This document shows positions 24,801 through 38,622 of a stretch of 64,000 nucleotides of DNA, piece after piece. The position numbers and the translations under genes are program-made. Location: the NCBI GenBank assembly GCA_013399305.1, contig VXAI01000039.1, forward strand, positions 1,264,029 to 1,328,028. Direction: 5' to 3'. Below the pieces are notes generated by a model. That model was given only the letters and a program-made list of their open reading frames with translations. It ran no database searches and was not told where the DNA came from. Source of the DNA: Rostratula benghalensis. Its lineage: Eukaryota > Chordata > Aves > Charadriiformes > Rostratulidae. The first letter of the stretch is position 1. Every line of letters begins with the position of its first letter.

Positions 24801-27800
24801 GCAGGGCATTTAAAGTTATGAAATCAATGTGTCTGTGTAAGTACAACCACTAATATACCACAAACCCATAAACTGCAATGCTACAGACAATCTGGTGACA
24901 ACAGGGTTCTAATATGCACTTTTGAGTCTTTGGAAGAGAGCGGGGCTGGAATTTACAGTCTTTCAGGTAATCTGTTAAGGCAACAGAGAGGCAACCATAA
25001 AGTTCATTCAGGGATCTGCTCAGACACCATCCTGTTGTGAGCGCTGAGAGCTTCCACAAAATAAACACTGCATAATAATATTCATATATTTCCATTAGCA
25101 AGTACGTATGAAATACTGAACAGTATTCTCATTTCAGAGTGTTTTAAAAGAAAGTTTAATTTAGCATTAAAGAGTGGGACCATTGCCTCAAATAGCCCAA
25201 GCCCTATGGGAAATCAAGCTCCAAATTTTTCTGATGATTTTTATCTATTCTCCCTTCCAGCAGCTGTGAGTAAACATGATCCTGCCAATTAATTACTTGC
25301 CAATTAAGCATCTTTGTTAATTCATAATAACTATTATTAATAGGTTTATAAGTACTAATATTACTTTCTACAACAAGGACATGCTAATATTTAAAAAACA
25401 CAGCGTCTTTCAATGCTTTTCCAACACAGGGATAGACATTTTCTCCATCAATCCTAGGAAATATGTATTGGACTGAGGAGTTACTCTTCTTACTGTATAG
25501 CTGCTAAGCCCACAACTTCCATAGGTTATTCATTATAGTGTCTCAAGGAGAGCCTCAAGAGTGGGCAAACACTCCCTCCCTTATCTACAAAATAATACAC
25601 CAGAAGAGCTGACAGAAGGGTCCCATGCACAAGGCCACACTTGCCGTCTTTGCAATACCAGAGGTGTTACGTGGCTGAAGGGGTCCTTCTTCAGGGAATA
25701 CTAAAATGAGCAGGGAATCCTCAAGCTAAAACCAGAGAAGAAAAATATTTCACCCAAGATATGATTAGACTATTTCTGTAGAAGAGGAGGTTTAAAGTAA
25801 TTGGAAATTTTCATGTATCCCTGTAGTAAGAGTTGAAACTTTTCTCCTGAACTATTTCTTGGCACAAGGGGGAGGTCTTGCTCCTTCCAGTTCTGTTTCC
25901 AGGCACCTCAGGAAAATGTTAGGTTGTCTGATATTAGAGCTAGGCCGATTTAATGCTTGAATGTAGCTAAAAGAGGTGGTGATTCACAATTCCTCTTCCA
26001 AATACAGACTTTTGTCCACTCTTGAACAAACATTAGCACTCATATGGCCCCACATTTCAGAGTGTTAAATAAAAAAATTAACAGTTTTTGTCCATTTTAT
26101 CTCACTGAATCTGCTCACCTTGGGCTCAGACAACCAGCAGCACAGGGGAAGGAATGTGCCACCCCCAACAGCAGTCTCTGTTTCCTGCCTCAGCTTCCCA
26201 GCTCCAGTTATTCTTTGCACAACTTCAATGAGAGAACTGATCAAAAATAACCTGGGGGCAGGGAGGGCAGGATTCCTCTTCCTACCCCCAGTGAGGTCAA
26301 ATGCCCTCTTCACAGCTCAAACTGCTTGGCACCATAGAGTCTGGCATTGCTGCTAAATAAAGTCTGTGTAACTGCCCCCTTAGAACAAGCCTGCAGTTTC
26401 ACTCAAATGTGACAGTAATGATTTATGAAGGCACTTCACTCCTTCCCACACCTTTCCTCCGGCTGTATGTTCCTGCCTCTGCACCATTCCCTGCATTATG
26501 CCAGCCCAAATGTTTGTGCAGATGGGGAGAGAATGAGGTCACAAAATCGATCTGGTTGGGAAAAAGAGAGAAGCCAAAAGAACCTAGAAGCCCCCAAGCA
26601 AAACAAAACAAAAAATTAAAAACAAACAAAACCCACAGCCAAAAATGGCTGCAAAACTGCCAAATGGGAAGCCACAGCCTTCGAGGCCATACAAGCTGTT
26701 ACACATCCTTCATTCAGCCCCGTATTTGCTTAGGACAGAATGAGATTTCTGTAGCCCTGCTCCTTAATACCACCCTACTCTGGAAGATTGGAGAAGCGAG
26801 CAAAAACATTGTTCCCCTTTGTCTCTCTACTGCAGCACTTGGCTTGGCTTTACTTGACTCGTTTTACTTTCTTCAGCGTTCTCGTGCATGTTGCTGGCAT
26901 CATTTCAATGGAAATTTCAATGGCAATTAGTTTCACTGGTTTCAGTGGGAGCCAGATTTAGTGGTAAATCCTGTCCTGAGACAATCATTAAAAATCCAGG
27001 GGTAACTCTTTGAAGAGTTAAGGTTAAAAAATTACTCATGAGCACATCTCATGTTCACATGCTTGCTTTCATCAGGCACCCTGGGCTTACTTTTCTTAAT
27101 TCTACTGAGCTGTCAAACAACTGAAACAAAATGACATCGTCTTTCCATCCAGAGTTGCAGTCGGGGAGGCTGAAAGGAAAATAACCCCCTTTCCTTTTTG
27201 GCCACAAGACAGAGAAATTATTGATACAAAGTCATATAAAGCATTGTCCATGGGCTGGAAAATTGAAACCCTGCACACACCTCTTAAGTTTCTTGAAAAT
27301 TAGAGATAAAGAGCCCATGGAAGCTGTGATTAAGAATTAAAGATAGATTTCTAACTCTGTTAGGGAAATACACTTTTCCAGAGGATACCATAATTTTTCC
27401 AGATTAATGGCAAGGGGAGTTAGGGTCCATTTTTAATTTAGGTCCATCCACAGGTATGGTTAGTGGCATACAACAAACCATGATTTCTTATACAATGCCT
27501 TGATATGGGCATGGAGATTTTTCGATAGCTTATCTTCTGTGCAATTCCCATGGTACCTATATTTCATCACAGCTACATCTTAATGTTATTAAGAATTATG
27601 TTATAACATATGAGTCATGGTTTCTTGACTAGATGATTTTTCACTTGACTGTGCCTTAAAACAAAGTATCATTTGCTACTCTGTTTTCAGAAACATAGCT
27701 ACCAATGGCTTAACCATCTTTGGGTGGTTTCTCACTTAGATGAGGCACTGGGGGCTCAGGCAGTCTGAATCAACTCCTGACTCCACCGCAAAAGGCCCTC

Positions 27801-28679
27801 TGTCATCTGGTGCGCTCCATTTTCCAGTTTCCTATCTATGACAGCAGCAGCACAGATGAAGTGCTGCATTTCAACTACAGCATCATGTAGATTTGCTCTA
27901 AGTAAACCTTTCAAGATCCCCTTTGACTACCTCCAACTTAATCAATAATGAGCCCCTGACTAACAGGTCCAGAAGAAACAAGCCCGTAGTACATACACTA
28001 ATTTATCCTTCCCCATACCAAAAGCATAAGGGCTGTTTATTATTATTAGTTATTTTATATATGTATAAAAAAAAATATTAATATGAAATTGAAATCACAG
28101 CCAGAAAGGAAATAAAAATGAAAAGTGGAAAAAAAATAAAATACTTTGGAAGATGCAGCTAAGGTAATTCTTTGCCTTGGAATATGATAAGCAAGGAAAG
28201 CGAAAAAGGAGTTCAGCAAGTAAATCAGGGAAGAAGAGTTGGGGTTTCATTCAAGCTTTCTAAACAAGTTTTTGTTTTCCACAGTGAGCATGGTGCATGA
28301 GCCTAATCCTGTCTCCAGGACAGCCAGTGAGCAGTTGCTGCAGATTTCTACAAAAATAGAAGAATTGTCTGTTTTGTCAAGTGAACTACAAATTGGGCAT
28401 GTGTAAAGCAAGTTCTTCAGAGACGGATCACATCTGTGTACAAATGAGTTAGTGCATAAATAAGAAAATGTTAGTAACTGGCAAGAAGGAATTGCTCATC
28501 AGCAAAGCAAGAAGATGGTCTAACATCAAGCAGAAAGAGGCCTAAGAATACAAAATTACAGTCCTACAAAAGCCTGTTAGCTACTCTCTTGGCACAGATA
28601 AACATAACTGTTTACTAAAAATGAAGATTTAGCAATCTTGCAATATTATGAGTCAAAAAAATAGGAAAAGTAGACTTAC
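21817..28679 (-). other. SH3D19: SH3D19 intron (6.9 kb) containing an optional exon
   Basis: Intron between the 28680-28720 and 21774-21816 exons in the long-frame transcript. It contains the candidate alternative exon 22743-22783 and a local CpG-bearing stretch just upstream of it (about 22878-22902). The 173-codon plus-strand ORF at 26409-26930 has no family signature and low-complexity Lys/Asn content, and is judged chance. Confidence 0.75.
22743..22783 (-). CDS. SH3D19: Candidate alternative SH3D19 exon with its own start codon (41 bp)
   Basis: A long pyrimidine run (CCCCTTCTTTTTTTCCTCTAG) precedes the exon on the minus strand, and AAAGAG|GTATGTCT follows, so both splice signals are good. 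In the frame that continues into the 43-bp exon it has an in-frame TAG (22771-22773) and then ATG at 22756-22758, with A at -3. This gives MPCQR followed by ASRTSSHSEQQRDR. Included after the 28680-28720 exon, it breaks the long frame: the shifted frame runs into a stop in the 20395-20542 exon. It therefore cannot be a simple cassette of the long isoform. It may be an alternative N-terminus, a 5'UTR exon, or a nonsense-mediated-decay exon. Expression is unproven. Confidence 0.5.
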
Positions 28680-28720
28680 ATCTCTTGATTGCTGCTCTTA
28701 TGGAGGACAACGGTCCTTGG
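28680..28720 (-). CDS. SH3D19: SH3D19 small 5' exon (41 bp)
   Basis: The minus-strand acceptor follows an AT-rich pyrimidine tract (TTTTTCATTAAG|CCAAGG), and the donor is GAGAT|GTAAGTCT. With one leading base (third codon position) it encodes QGPLSSIRAAIKR and ends in phase 1. That fits the 40-bp exon before it and the 43-bp exon after it, giving a continuous basic segment IKR-SSRTSSHSEQQRDR. A second frame (PRTVVLHKSSNQE) is open but does not fit the phase of the next exon. Introns of about 19.5 kb upstream and 6.9 kb downstream isolate it, typical of the spread-out 5' end of large vertebrate genes. Identity as an SH3D19 exon rests on frame continuity. Confidence 0.7.
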
Positions 28721-31700
28721 CTTAATGAAAAATAAAATAAAATAAAGTATTACAATGTTGTTAATGTCTCAAAGAGAAAACAACAAAGTACCATTATGCA
28801 GAACTTCCCCATATATTGTACAGGGTTTGCCAAGTGCATTTTTCCCCTAGGTTGTTATCTTACAGAAACTTGTCCAAAAACCCTGGAGCATACAACCATA
28901 CCCAACCCCTTCTAATGAAAACCAGGTTACAGCTTCACTGTAAGACTCTGCAAAGACAGAAAGCCAATTTTTAAAAACATTTTTTTTATGATTCTGTGTT
29001 GAAGTTCACATTCTGTCCCATTTGACAGGAAAACTTGGAGAAGAGCCCACGTGGGTGTGCATATTCTCAGATTATAAGCAATTAATGACCTAACATTCTT
29101 TTAAATAAATAAAGTTTACACAGATGAGTAAAAACCTACAACCCCCTTGCTAAATATTTTTAACAATTACTTAACAACTTATCTTCCTTTTCAGCTGAGA
29201 TTGCATTTTTCAGAGATAACTTAGTGGGTGGGGTTAGACAGGAAGACAACATAACCAAAAATCTGTTGATACATCAGGGCAGAAAAATGTTTCCTTTTGT
29301 CAACTCATCTGTTTTCTTAGTGAGACTAAGGTTTCTGATGCATATCTTCCAAATGGTTTTATTTAACAGATATAGCAGTCCTTTCTATTTTTTCAGGTAA
29401 AAATCAAAACTAATTTAGGATTATAATTTTCAGAAAATGTCACTAATTTGAAGAACATGGTTCTGATAATCTGTCACTTGTGCAAAACTGCACAGGAGAT
29501 TAAAAAAAAACACAACTACTTCAGAAAAGGGGATATTTTTGTTCTTTGGGGTGGTTTTGTTTTGTTTTTTCTTTTAACAGAACAGGTAAAGAATTCTTGC
29601 CGGTGAGAAGCCTCTGGAAGTGCTGAACAGCCTTTTTAAAGGTTGAAAATATATAGAGTGTATTTTATTTAAATTGTTACAGCATCTTAATTACACGAGA
29701 AAGGCACACTAATCAAGTCTTTCTCTGGAAACCTTCCACCGCAGCCTCCATCAGCGGTATAACAGCAGGAATGTTGGTACAGGGAGGGCATTAGCATTTT
29801 AACACCACTCTCACTCTGCCCACAGCAGATGTGCTGCACACCAGCTCTGTCAGGGCTCAGAAGCTCCACACACACTCACTTCCACGACAATTGCCGACGG
29901 CTGCACTTACTCCAGTGGAATGAAGAATCGGGGGATTTGGAGGAGAGAAGAAAGAGACAGTCAAAAAGGAGGTGGATGGAAAAGGCCCTCCCTCTACAGT
30001 CATTCTGAAAACTAATTAAGACTAGAAATGAATGTTGCTCTGACTGAACTTTTTTTCTGAAATAGCTTGGCTAGTCTAGGATAAACAATGCTTATTTGTC
30101 TGGTTTCAGAAACAGTTCAAATGAGTCTTGGCCCCTATCCATACAGCTAGCAAAGCAGCATTAGAAAACATTTTTATCTGTCATACTTCACTGTGCATTC
30201 TCAGCAGAAAAAGATGCTGATTTTCCTCCAAAATGTCCCATCATAATACAGCCTTATCTTTAAGGCTGTTATCTTTAACACTTTTAATCGTATGTTCCTC
30301 AAAGGTGTACCCAACTCCTCTTTTTCTTTCTCGTAACTCAAGTCTCTTTCTTTTGGCAGTTCATTTTCAAAACCTTATTCTTCTGCTCTCATTGCTGTAA
30401 AGAATTGGTATCTTTAGGGTTTTATTTTAATCATATTTAGTGTAAGACAGGAAGGAGACTGAAGTGGGAAGTCTGGTAACATGAATCCAAAATATTTTGC
30501 AATAGCAAAAATCTTTCTATACTCAGAATTCAAGATTTACTTAAAGTTTTATAGCAGGAAATTAGGAAATCTATAAAGTATCCACGTTCAAGCGTCAGTA
30601 AGAACCAAAAGGAACAAATTCTTTCTTTTGCTGGCAAAAGCACTTTGATCTATTGCAATTTGCCTCAGAATCTGACGAGCACTTTCAGATACAATCAGGT
30701 ACTTTTGGCTAGAAATCATAGAAGGAGTCATGTAGGCTCCAGGTTTTCTATGCAACGTGAGGACCAAAAGGGTACAGAAAACAATATAAAAATCAAAATG
30801 CAAACAACAAAGAAGGAAAGCCTTTCACACAACCAGCCTAGTGAAGTTAAGTATGGATAGATCAAGTGCAAGGCAGTTCAAGTATGCAACTCTCTGTGTA
30901 ATTTAGAACTCAGGATAACACAGTTCTGTGGGAAAATTTATGAGCTTACAGGCAAAACAAGCAGATAGCTTTTCTTTTCCACTTTCCATTAACAGGTCAC
31001 CCATCAACAACCTTTTGGCAAAGCACTGTATTTCCTACCCCCAGGAGAGTTTGATTCACATTTAGCTTACAATTATTTAAGCATTTTCAAAACATGGAAA
31101 TGGGAGTGGATGCAGATTTTTTTTTTTTCCCATGAAGCCCTGTAAAGGAACTGCAAATTTCATAACTTTGTTACACAATAAATCCCAGTAATTTCAGTAA
31201 ACTGTGAGGTTTGGGACAAATTTATTTTGCCCTTACCTTATGCTGAGCTAACCCCTTCCCATTCCACAGGCAACTATTTCAGGTCTCTTGTCATATTTTG
31301 CAACGGGAGAAGTGATAAGATTACTAATAACCTCCTCTGCTCCACAGTTAATGATACATTTTCTCTCAAGCCATCTAAATAATTAACATAACCAAATCGA
31401 ATTTAATTCTCCTATTTGATGAGGTAGGAGCTGCAGCAAATTCTCTACTCTGTGGAGTCCCTACCTCTTTCCCACCTCCTCCTCCTGTCCGTAAGGCAAA
31501 GCAATGAAACAGAGCCCACATAAAATCCCCACAAATGCACACGTGAAGGAAAAATGGAGAGGGAAGAAGTTTAATCTGTGTGGGACCTCTGATACTGGTC
31601 CCAGCATGTAACTGTCCCCTGACGGTTACACCAGAACACCTGAGGGAACAGCATGACAATAGCTAGCCTCAGCTCCTGTGTCATCCTGTAATGTATATAA

Positions 31701-34700
31701 GCAAAGTCCAAATTCATATTCCTGAAAGAAAACAAAGCAGACAGCAGCGAAGAAGACCTTTCAGAGCATTAAAGACTCTGATAAACATTAGCTCCAACAC
31801 CACCTCAGCACTAATAAGGCATAAGTAAAGACGCAAACTATTCATCCATCCTGCACACAGTTTACCGTGCAGGAGTGGAAAAACTGGAGCAACTCCTCTG
31901 ACATCTGCAGATTTATCCTAGACCTCGTTCACTGTTACTTTAAAGCACAAACTTTAGTTTCTTATTCAGCTAAGGAAGCAGCTTCATTGAGCTTCACCTG
32001 CCAGCCCCTCAAAAGGTGGAACACTAAGCCATCTCTGTCAGGCCCTCTACGCACCCAAACAAACCCACTCAAACAGGTTCAGAGGGGATCCATAAACTGC
32101 TGTAGCTGCTATGCTGGAAGCAGTTGGGTACTTTAAGTCAGCAGTAATATGAAAAGGGTCCCATGGGTCACCATTTCTGAAAGATAAAGAACTTGTTGTA
32201 GTGTGTTTGCAGATGTTTAAACACCTACTCACTCTTCCTGGCAGGCTTTATTCTGGGTTTCAAGGACAAGTTTTCTAAATATAAACACTTGAGGAAAACG
32301 CTTCAAAAGCTCATTTGAGGTCTGTGTATTGGGGAAATAAAATTGCCACAAACTAGACTGGGCAAAGAGCTGTAAAGTGTTTAGTGGAGAAAGTGCGCTC
32401 ACTGTGCATAACCACAGTCTCTTCCTCACCAGGGGCTCTGTTCTGACACTTTTACTCACTCTGAGCAGCATCTCTCTTCAAACGCAGCTTCAGTGTAGCT
32501 CCAGTATTTCTCAAAGGCCTGCTCCTGCAGGGTGACTCCTGACCCAACACAGCAACCCTGCGAGCATCACTCACCTGAACAGTCCCCACACAGCAGAGGA
32601 GGGGAAGTGCTGTTCAAGTGCAATAAAGCTCAAACCACGCAAGCACCTCTGAGCGAGCAGAGAGGGATTTGTGTGTGCCTGGAGCAGGACAGCATTTAAG
32701 TCACACACTACCTGAGCAAAGAGGCCAGGAGGTCCAGGCTACCTTTTCACTCACCCATCTTTTAGCTGCTTCAGGAGCAGCAGTGGTTCTAGCCCAGCCA
32801 AGGGAAACTCATGGACATGTTCCCACCAGCCGGCTGATGCTGAGCCAACTCTACCAATCCTTAGGTTCACATACCTATGTAAAAACTTTTTAACAGATTT
32901 TTAATTGTGCTGTTTATTGACCTTGTGTTACACACAGAGAATAAAGTTAAATTTTGCTGGTTTTAATGTCTTCTCACTTTTTGGAATGTAAGCCAAGAAC
33001 TTTTAAATAGCTCCTGCTGAAATTACTGTAAGGCAAAACACCAGTTTAATAAAAGACATCATTTAATCCTCACAGTTACTTTAGCAATCACATCATCTTT
33101 AGAACAGCCAGCATACTACAGTGTAACATTTAAAAAAATTATTAGAAGGCATTATTCCAAACGTAGGAAGTTTAAAATGCCACCTAACTGATTGCACTTC
33201 AGACTCAATTGCAGAAAGATGTTAGTAATTTTATAGCTAAATTAAGGGTGGTGCAAAAGATCAGATTTACTACCACCCTTATAACAGGCCAAAGACAGAC
33301 CTATTAGTTCAACCAAAAAGCTCCCAAAGTTAGTCCAGAAAAGGCACAGCTATCTCATCTACATGATGCAGATGCAGTAGACAGAACTGTATTAATCCTG
33401 TGGATGAAGTGAACCTACACTAAAAATGTGCCCACAGTCTTCATCCTCTTCAATGTCTCCGCTCCCAGGACTCCAGGTCCTCCAATGGATAAGTGTAAAT
33501 TATACAACATGACACACAGATTCCAGTTGCAGTTTCCCCATTAATGTAAGAGAAAGCAGAGACTGCGCAGCCAGGAGTCCCAGCTTCCCCAGGTTCACCA
33601 TTGCCACTAGCTCTCTCATGTCTGTGCTGACATCCTCACAAGTCTGTTGGGCCAGCCACTTGATTTTGCTAACTGCAAACAATCCCATTCCAAACATCCC
33701 AATGCGTCCTCAGCCAGAGAGGCTGACTGCTCCAGCTGGCTGCAGAGCCACGTGAGCTGTCCTTGGGGTAAGCAGTTCACACTCTACTCTCAAAAGAAAC
33801 CTTTAATCCACGACTCTGCAGCTAATCCGATGGCAAATCACCAAATGCTGGCTATGCCTCAGTTCAGCTGTTCTTCTCACCCTGTTCTTCTCACCCTTCG
33901 TTGCCTACTCATAAGTTCATCCACTCTTTTCTTCCGCTCCCCCCGCCTTGTTAGTGCTGGTCATCCAAATTGGCTGAACCAGAAAGAAGCAGCTGGCAGC
34001 AGTCTGGCACCACGACAGTCGCCCTGTAAAATTAAGACACTCTTTCATGGTATCTGCTAAATCATAGGGTATTGTCATGGCCCTGTGGGTACAGAAGCCT
34101 AATAAAGATCCAGCCACCTAAGAAATCACATGCTCAATAGTACAGATCTGGTCATCTAGGAAATCAGACTCAGCCCGGTACAACTTTACTTCTCTCTTGG
34201 GTCCAGCCCCAAAAGCCAGTGATCTTGAATCAGTAATTAAGTCCAGTGACAATTCAATCCTCATCACTATGCTAAGATTGTCTACTTCTGTATCACTTAA
34301 TGAATGCCGCAACTGCGACTTCCCACTGTCTGGACAAGCGAGGATGTAGTTAAAAAGCAGCTAAAATCCAGCTGCTCAGCTAATTAAAACAGCTCACGTT
34401 GATCAGCATAGGGAAATCCTTTCAGGAATTGCTTTCTAGCTTTTTCTTCAACCATTTATTACATATTCATGTGCTTGTCACTGTCATACTTGGGGATCAT
34501 ATTTTAGCAACCAAACCTTCAATTTTAAGGCAGAACACAGGCAGGAAGTCAAAGCAGATCATGGCAGCAGATGATAACATTTCACACTGATTCTCACAGC
34601 AAACTAGAAGCCATGAAGTTACACCAGCTTCCACACTTAATAATGTCCAGCTTAGACCTTGAAGCTGAAAAACCTCCCAGATTTTTTGTGAATCCGAGTC

Positions 34701-35787
34701 ACTCATCTCATTTGCACTCTGAATTAACTCTTTCTTGATCTAGAGCAGCAGGCACGATGGCAAGATTTCACCTAGTCTTTTCTTTCAGGTAACAACCTGA
34801 ACTGAACTGCACCTTGCCCCCAAAGATGACTGGATAAACACACCCATTCCAGAAAGGCAAATCCTCAGAGTATGATTCAAGTTATTTTCTCTCTTCATTG
34901 TACATTGACTAAGTTCAGCTCACAGTAACAGGTATGTTATAAGAACAGGGGGCTCTACTTACTTAAGAGTTTGGCCTTCCCTTAACAGCTAAGATTCTCC
35001 TCTATGCCATCTATCAACATATTTTTACTCAGTGCTGTGATAAGCCTGCTAGTATGGTTTGAATAAAACCAATAAATAGCATTTATGCTTGAATAACAAT
35101 TTAACCTTGGTAGTAAATATTTCTAGCAGTAGAAAGCACCTATAATTTTAACAGTGGCATAACAGCGACGTAGCACTGTAAATGTAAATGGTACTGAACT
35201 GTCATACTGATTGTGATAGGATATTTGGTCCCAGCCAGCAATATATTCAGACACAAAAGTAAACGTTAAAAAAACAAAGAGAAGAAGCATCTCTTTCAGA
35301 TAGAACAACTTAGTGGTAAACTGCAGCTTCTTTTGATGGAATTCTTTACCATTAAAGTCTACATAATTTCTGCATTTGCAAAGGGGACAAGATGACAGTG
35401 CCCTGGTTCTATAGCTCAACAATACAAAACAAAGCCTGTTTCTGAAGAACGGTTCTTTTGTTCAATTATTTGCAGTAGCATTTTAGTCAGTAAATCAAAG
35501 CCCTCTGTAGCCACTGACAGGACATTCTGCTTGCTCCATACATCTCTGTACGTCAAATACAATCCGGCGGCTGAACAAACTCCAGAACCTTTGTAATTGA
35601 CATCACAAATGAACAAAACACAGTTTAATCATGAAGGATGAGCAGAAAAAAAGCATAAAGAAAATTTGTTGATCTTGATCTGTGATCAAATCCACAGGAC
35701 TCACAGGATGCAAGATATGCTTACAAGGCTTTAACTATTATAAAATATGGATATTCTTTTTTCTTCAAATAGTCTGTGTGCTTCATA

Positions 35788-35833
35788 GAACATATATGTA
35801 TAGTTTTACGGAACACATACGTATAGTTTTACA
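35788..35833 (+). repeat. 23-bp tandem duplication
   Basis: Two adjacent 23-base units share GTATAGTTTTAC. The second differs at a few positions, so the duplication is not brand new. Confidence 0.85.
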
Positions 35834-38606
35834 GTTATCTTTAAAGTTTTGTAAAGCGGTAAAGCGGTGTATGAATGCAGTGTTAAAGATAACTAACAAA
35901 ACAGATAATCCTTTGCTTTACAACAGTAAGTATCGTGAGTATCCCCAATCCCTACTAAACCAGTTACCTCCAGATCAACAAGGAAAAAAGAAAAGAATAG
36001 GGTGGGGGGAATCACCCAAAGTGGTCAAAAGATGGGTGTATTTCAGCTGGTCTTTTGAAAACATAGAGACTGAGAAGCTTAGGAATAAAAATACAACAGG
36101 GCATGGCTCCAGAGAGGAACAGCAGCAACAAAAGGGTATTGACTGCAAGGGTGAGAACTCAGCGGGTCCCAGAGGATGCATGAGCTGGAGGTGAGGAATC
36201 TGGAGGAAAATGCTCAGTGTTTGCAAGCATACAGACTTCAAAGACTTCAGAGAAGCAATCAGACTGAGGGAAGATGGTATAGGTGTTTCTTATTTTGCCT
36301 ACATCTGTTTCCTGTACAAAAATAACCTGTAAAATACAGGCCCATTTGCTTCACCTATTGTGCATTCTTTGAGGAAGAAACTAGCGCATATATGAGGAAG
36401 GAGTTCCTGGTGAATCTTTAGGCATCTTAAGGCCCATGGCAGATCAATAATTGAGTCTCACTTCCATAGGACAGCACCAAATAGCTTCTACACTCAGTAG
36501 TTAAGATTGCATCTGAATCCTGCCTAGTTGAAGATATATAGCATGCAATTCCAGCTCTGTAATATAAAAGCCAACCATTTGAGAAGCACACAAAATGCAA
36601 AAGTTCGACCGCAGCCACAGAAGTGAAATTATGAGAAGTGTTCGATGCTGGTGTGATCCCAGTGCCAAAATATCAGCTGAGCACCTTTGAGAATTTCAAA
36701 GTATGACAACTGCCAATGCTGAGCTCTTTGACCAGTCCCATCTCGGAGGATTTCCACGCTCCTTTAACCTAATTCAACTTCTCTGTAGGCCACCCGAGTC
36801 AAATAAGCAGCAGGAAATGTGTTGGAGTTTAAGCTTTAGCTGAGTGAGGAGCAAAAAAAGGAATTTCCTCATTGTTTTGATTGTAGATGTATGTTGAGAG
36901 CAAAGACAATTGTTGTGAAAGGATAGTCTATAAAACAGATATATTAATACATATGCGTCAAGTATAGTGAAGTCTGAACTCAGCACTTAAAAACAAAGAA
37001 GGAAAACCCTTCTACATTGTAAATGTGAACTGGCAGCCAAAAAAACATTTGTGTAAGAATATTACAAGGTCATCCATATAAAGAGACATATTGGCTTCAA
37101 ACTGGCCATTTGTATTTATAAATAAAATAAATCACTTAACAAGCATCAGGAACACTCATTCTCAACCCTCCCATGTTAAAGCCTCACAAAAGTAAAACTA
37201 TCTTCATGCGTGATCACATCTTGTTCCAATGGACTGTTGACTCACCCAGTTACACCCTACAGTACGTGAGGTCCATGAACAGTGGCCCTTATAGAAAACA
37301 CGGTGCACAGAAATTGTAACATTAAATCTCATAACCACATCCTCCACTAGACCTGTCTTTCCAGAAAATACCCTGCATGCTGCTCACTCAGAGAAACGGC
37401 ATGTTTGCCTACACACTCTACCCTCCCCCTTCCTCCAAAAACACTGATACATTTCCTTTTCTTCTATACTACAGATATTGACAGAGCTTTTGGTTACAAA
37501 GTAGAGAAAATGATTCCTCAGAAACTTGCACTACATAACAACAAACCAGACATTCATACATCTGTAGGTCTACAACATTTACCTCTGTGTTTAAGTATGA
37601 CCTTACAGTGCAGTCCTTTTTATCCATTCACAAAGATCCAGCAACTCTGCGATTAAGGTCAACCATTCCCAAAAGATATGCATCAAAGATTATTTTTCAA
37701 GTCTTCTAATTCTGATTTTACACAGATGTAGGTAACGTATAGTGTAAAGGTAATACCTTCATTAGCCTAAATTTGGGAAAACCAGTCAAAATTTCAGATA
37801 CTCAAAATATTTTTCCAAAGGTGAAACAAGTGTCAACTATCAGAGCCAAACATACCTTTAAAATCACACCTATGCCTCAAAAACTTGCATCTATCCTAAA
37901 CACACTGCAGAACCCTGATAGGTAGGCAGGCACAGCACTGAATTTGCTGTAAGAGCCCTCAAAATACCTACCTCAACAACAAGAGAAGGCTTTTAGCCAC
38001 TGAGGACACTTCTCCAATGGAACAGATCTCACCTTTGGGCAAGTCCCTGTTCAAACATACTGTAAGACAAGAAGAACTTCCTCCACACTCAATCATATAC
38101 TCTGGCTGTCTTACGACATCATGGACCTCAAATTACATGGCAAATCAGTAAACACCGCAGGTCCTAATGGATGGTTATAGCTTGAAAGAAATAATCACTA
38201 TCATCACCTTTCCCCACTCAACTAAATTTAGCTTCAGAACCAAACACCTTGCAAAACAAATTGAACTGGATCATTCCAGAGCAACAGTCATAAGAATTAC
38301 CTTGCCAAAACATTTCACAGCTACAGAAATCAATGCCCCTCCCTAGTCTGTAAGAATCCACAAAACACAGCTCTTTCATACACTCTTCCATGTGCTTCAA
38401 TCAATGGACCATAGGCCATCAGGTAAATTAGGCCAAGAAAATTAAGAGCCACAAAGTATCAGGTTCAATTTACTCAGGCAACCGAAAGAACAGAAAAACC
38501 GTTGCAGTTACCCTTCCTTCTCTCATAACAAACGACTTCATCTTTGACTTCTGCCCCTTGATCCCAAATCTTAACAAAGCCAAGCTTAGAAAAATAACAT
38601 TTCTTT

Positions 38607-38622
38607 AAAAAAAAAAAAAAAA
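38607..38622 (+). repeat. Poly-A tract
   Basis: About 16 A followed by A-rich sequence with C interruptions. No element body recognised. Confidence 0.85.

Noticed and set aside
26409..26930. 173-codon plus-strand ORF
   Set aside because: No domain, no splice context and Lys/Asn low-complexity content. It lies antisense within an SH3D19 intron; such lengths occur by chance.
26900..26960. Recurrent TTCAATGG/TTCAGTGG motif
   Set aside because: Similar to motifs seen in old amniote repeats, but too short and diverged to name an element.
29880..29935. Possible alternative first exon ending CACTGGA|GTAAGTGC on the minus strand, in a slightly GC-richer patch
   Set aside because: The donor is good, but there is no ATG in a compatible frame, no CpG island and no core promoter signal to support it.
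35682..36194. 170-codon plus-strand ORF
   Set aside because: It crosses the 23-bp tandem duplication and has no recognisable family features. Judged a chance ORF.
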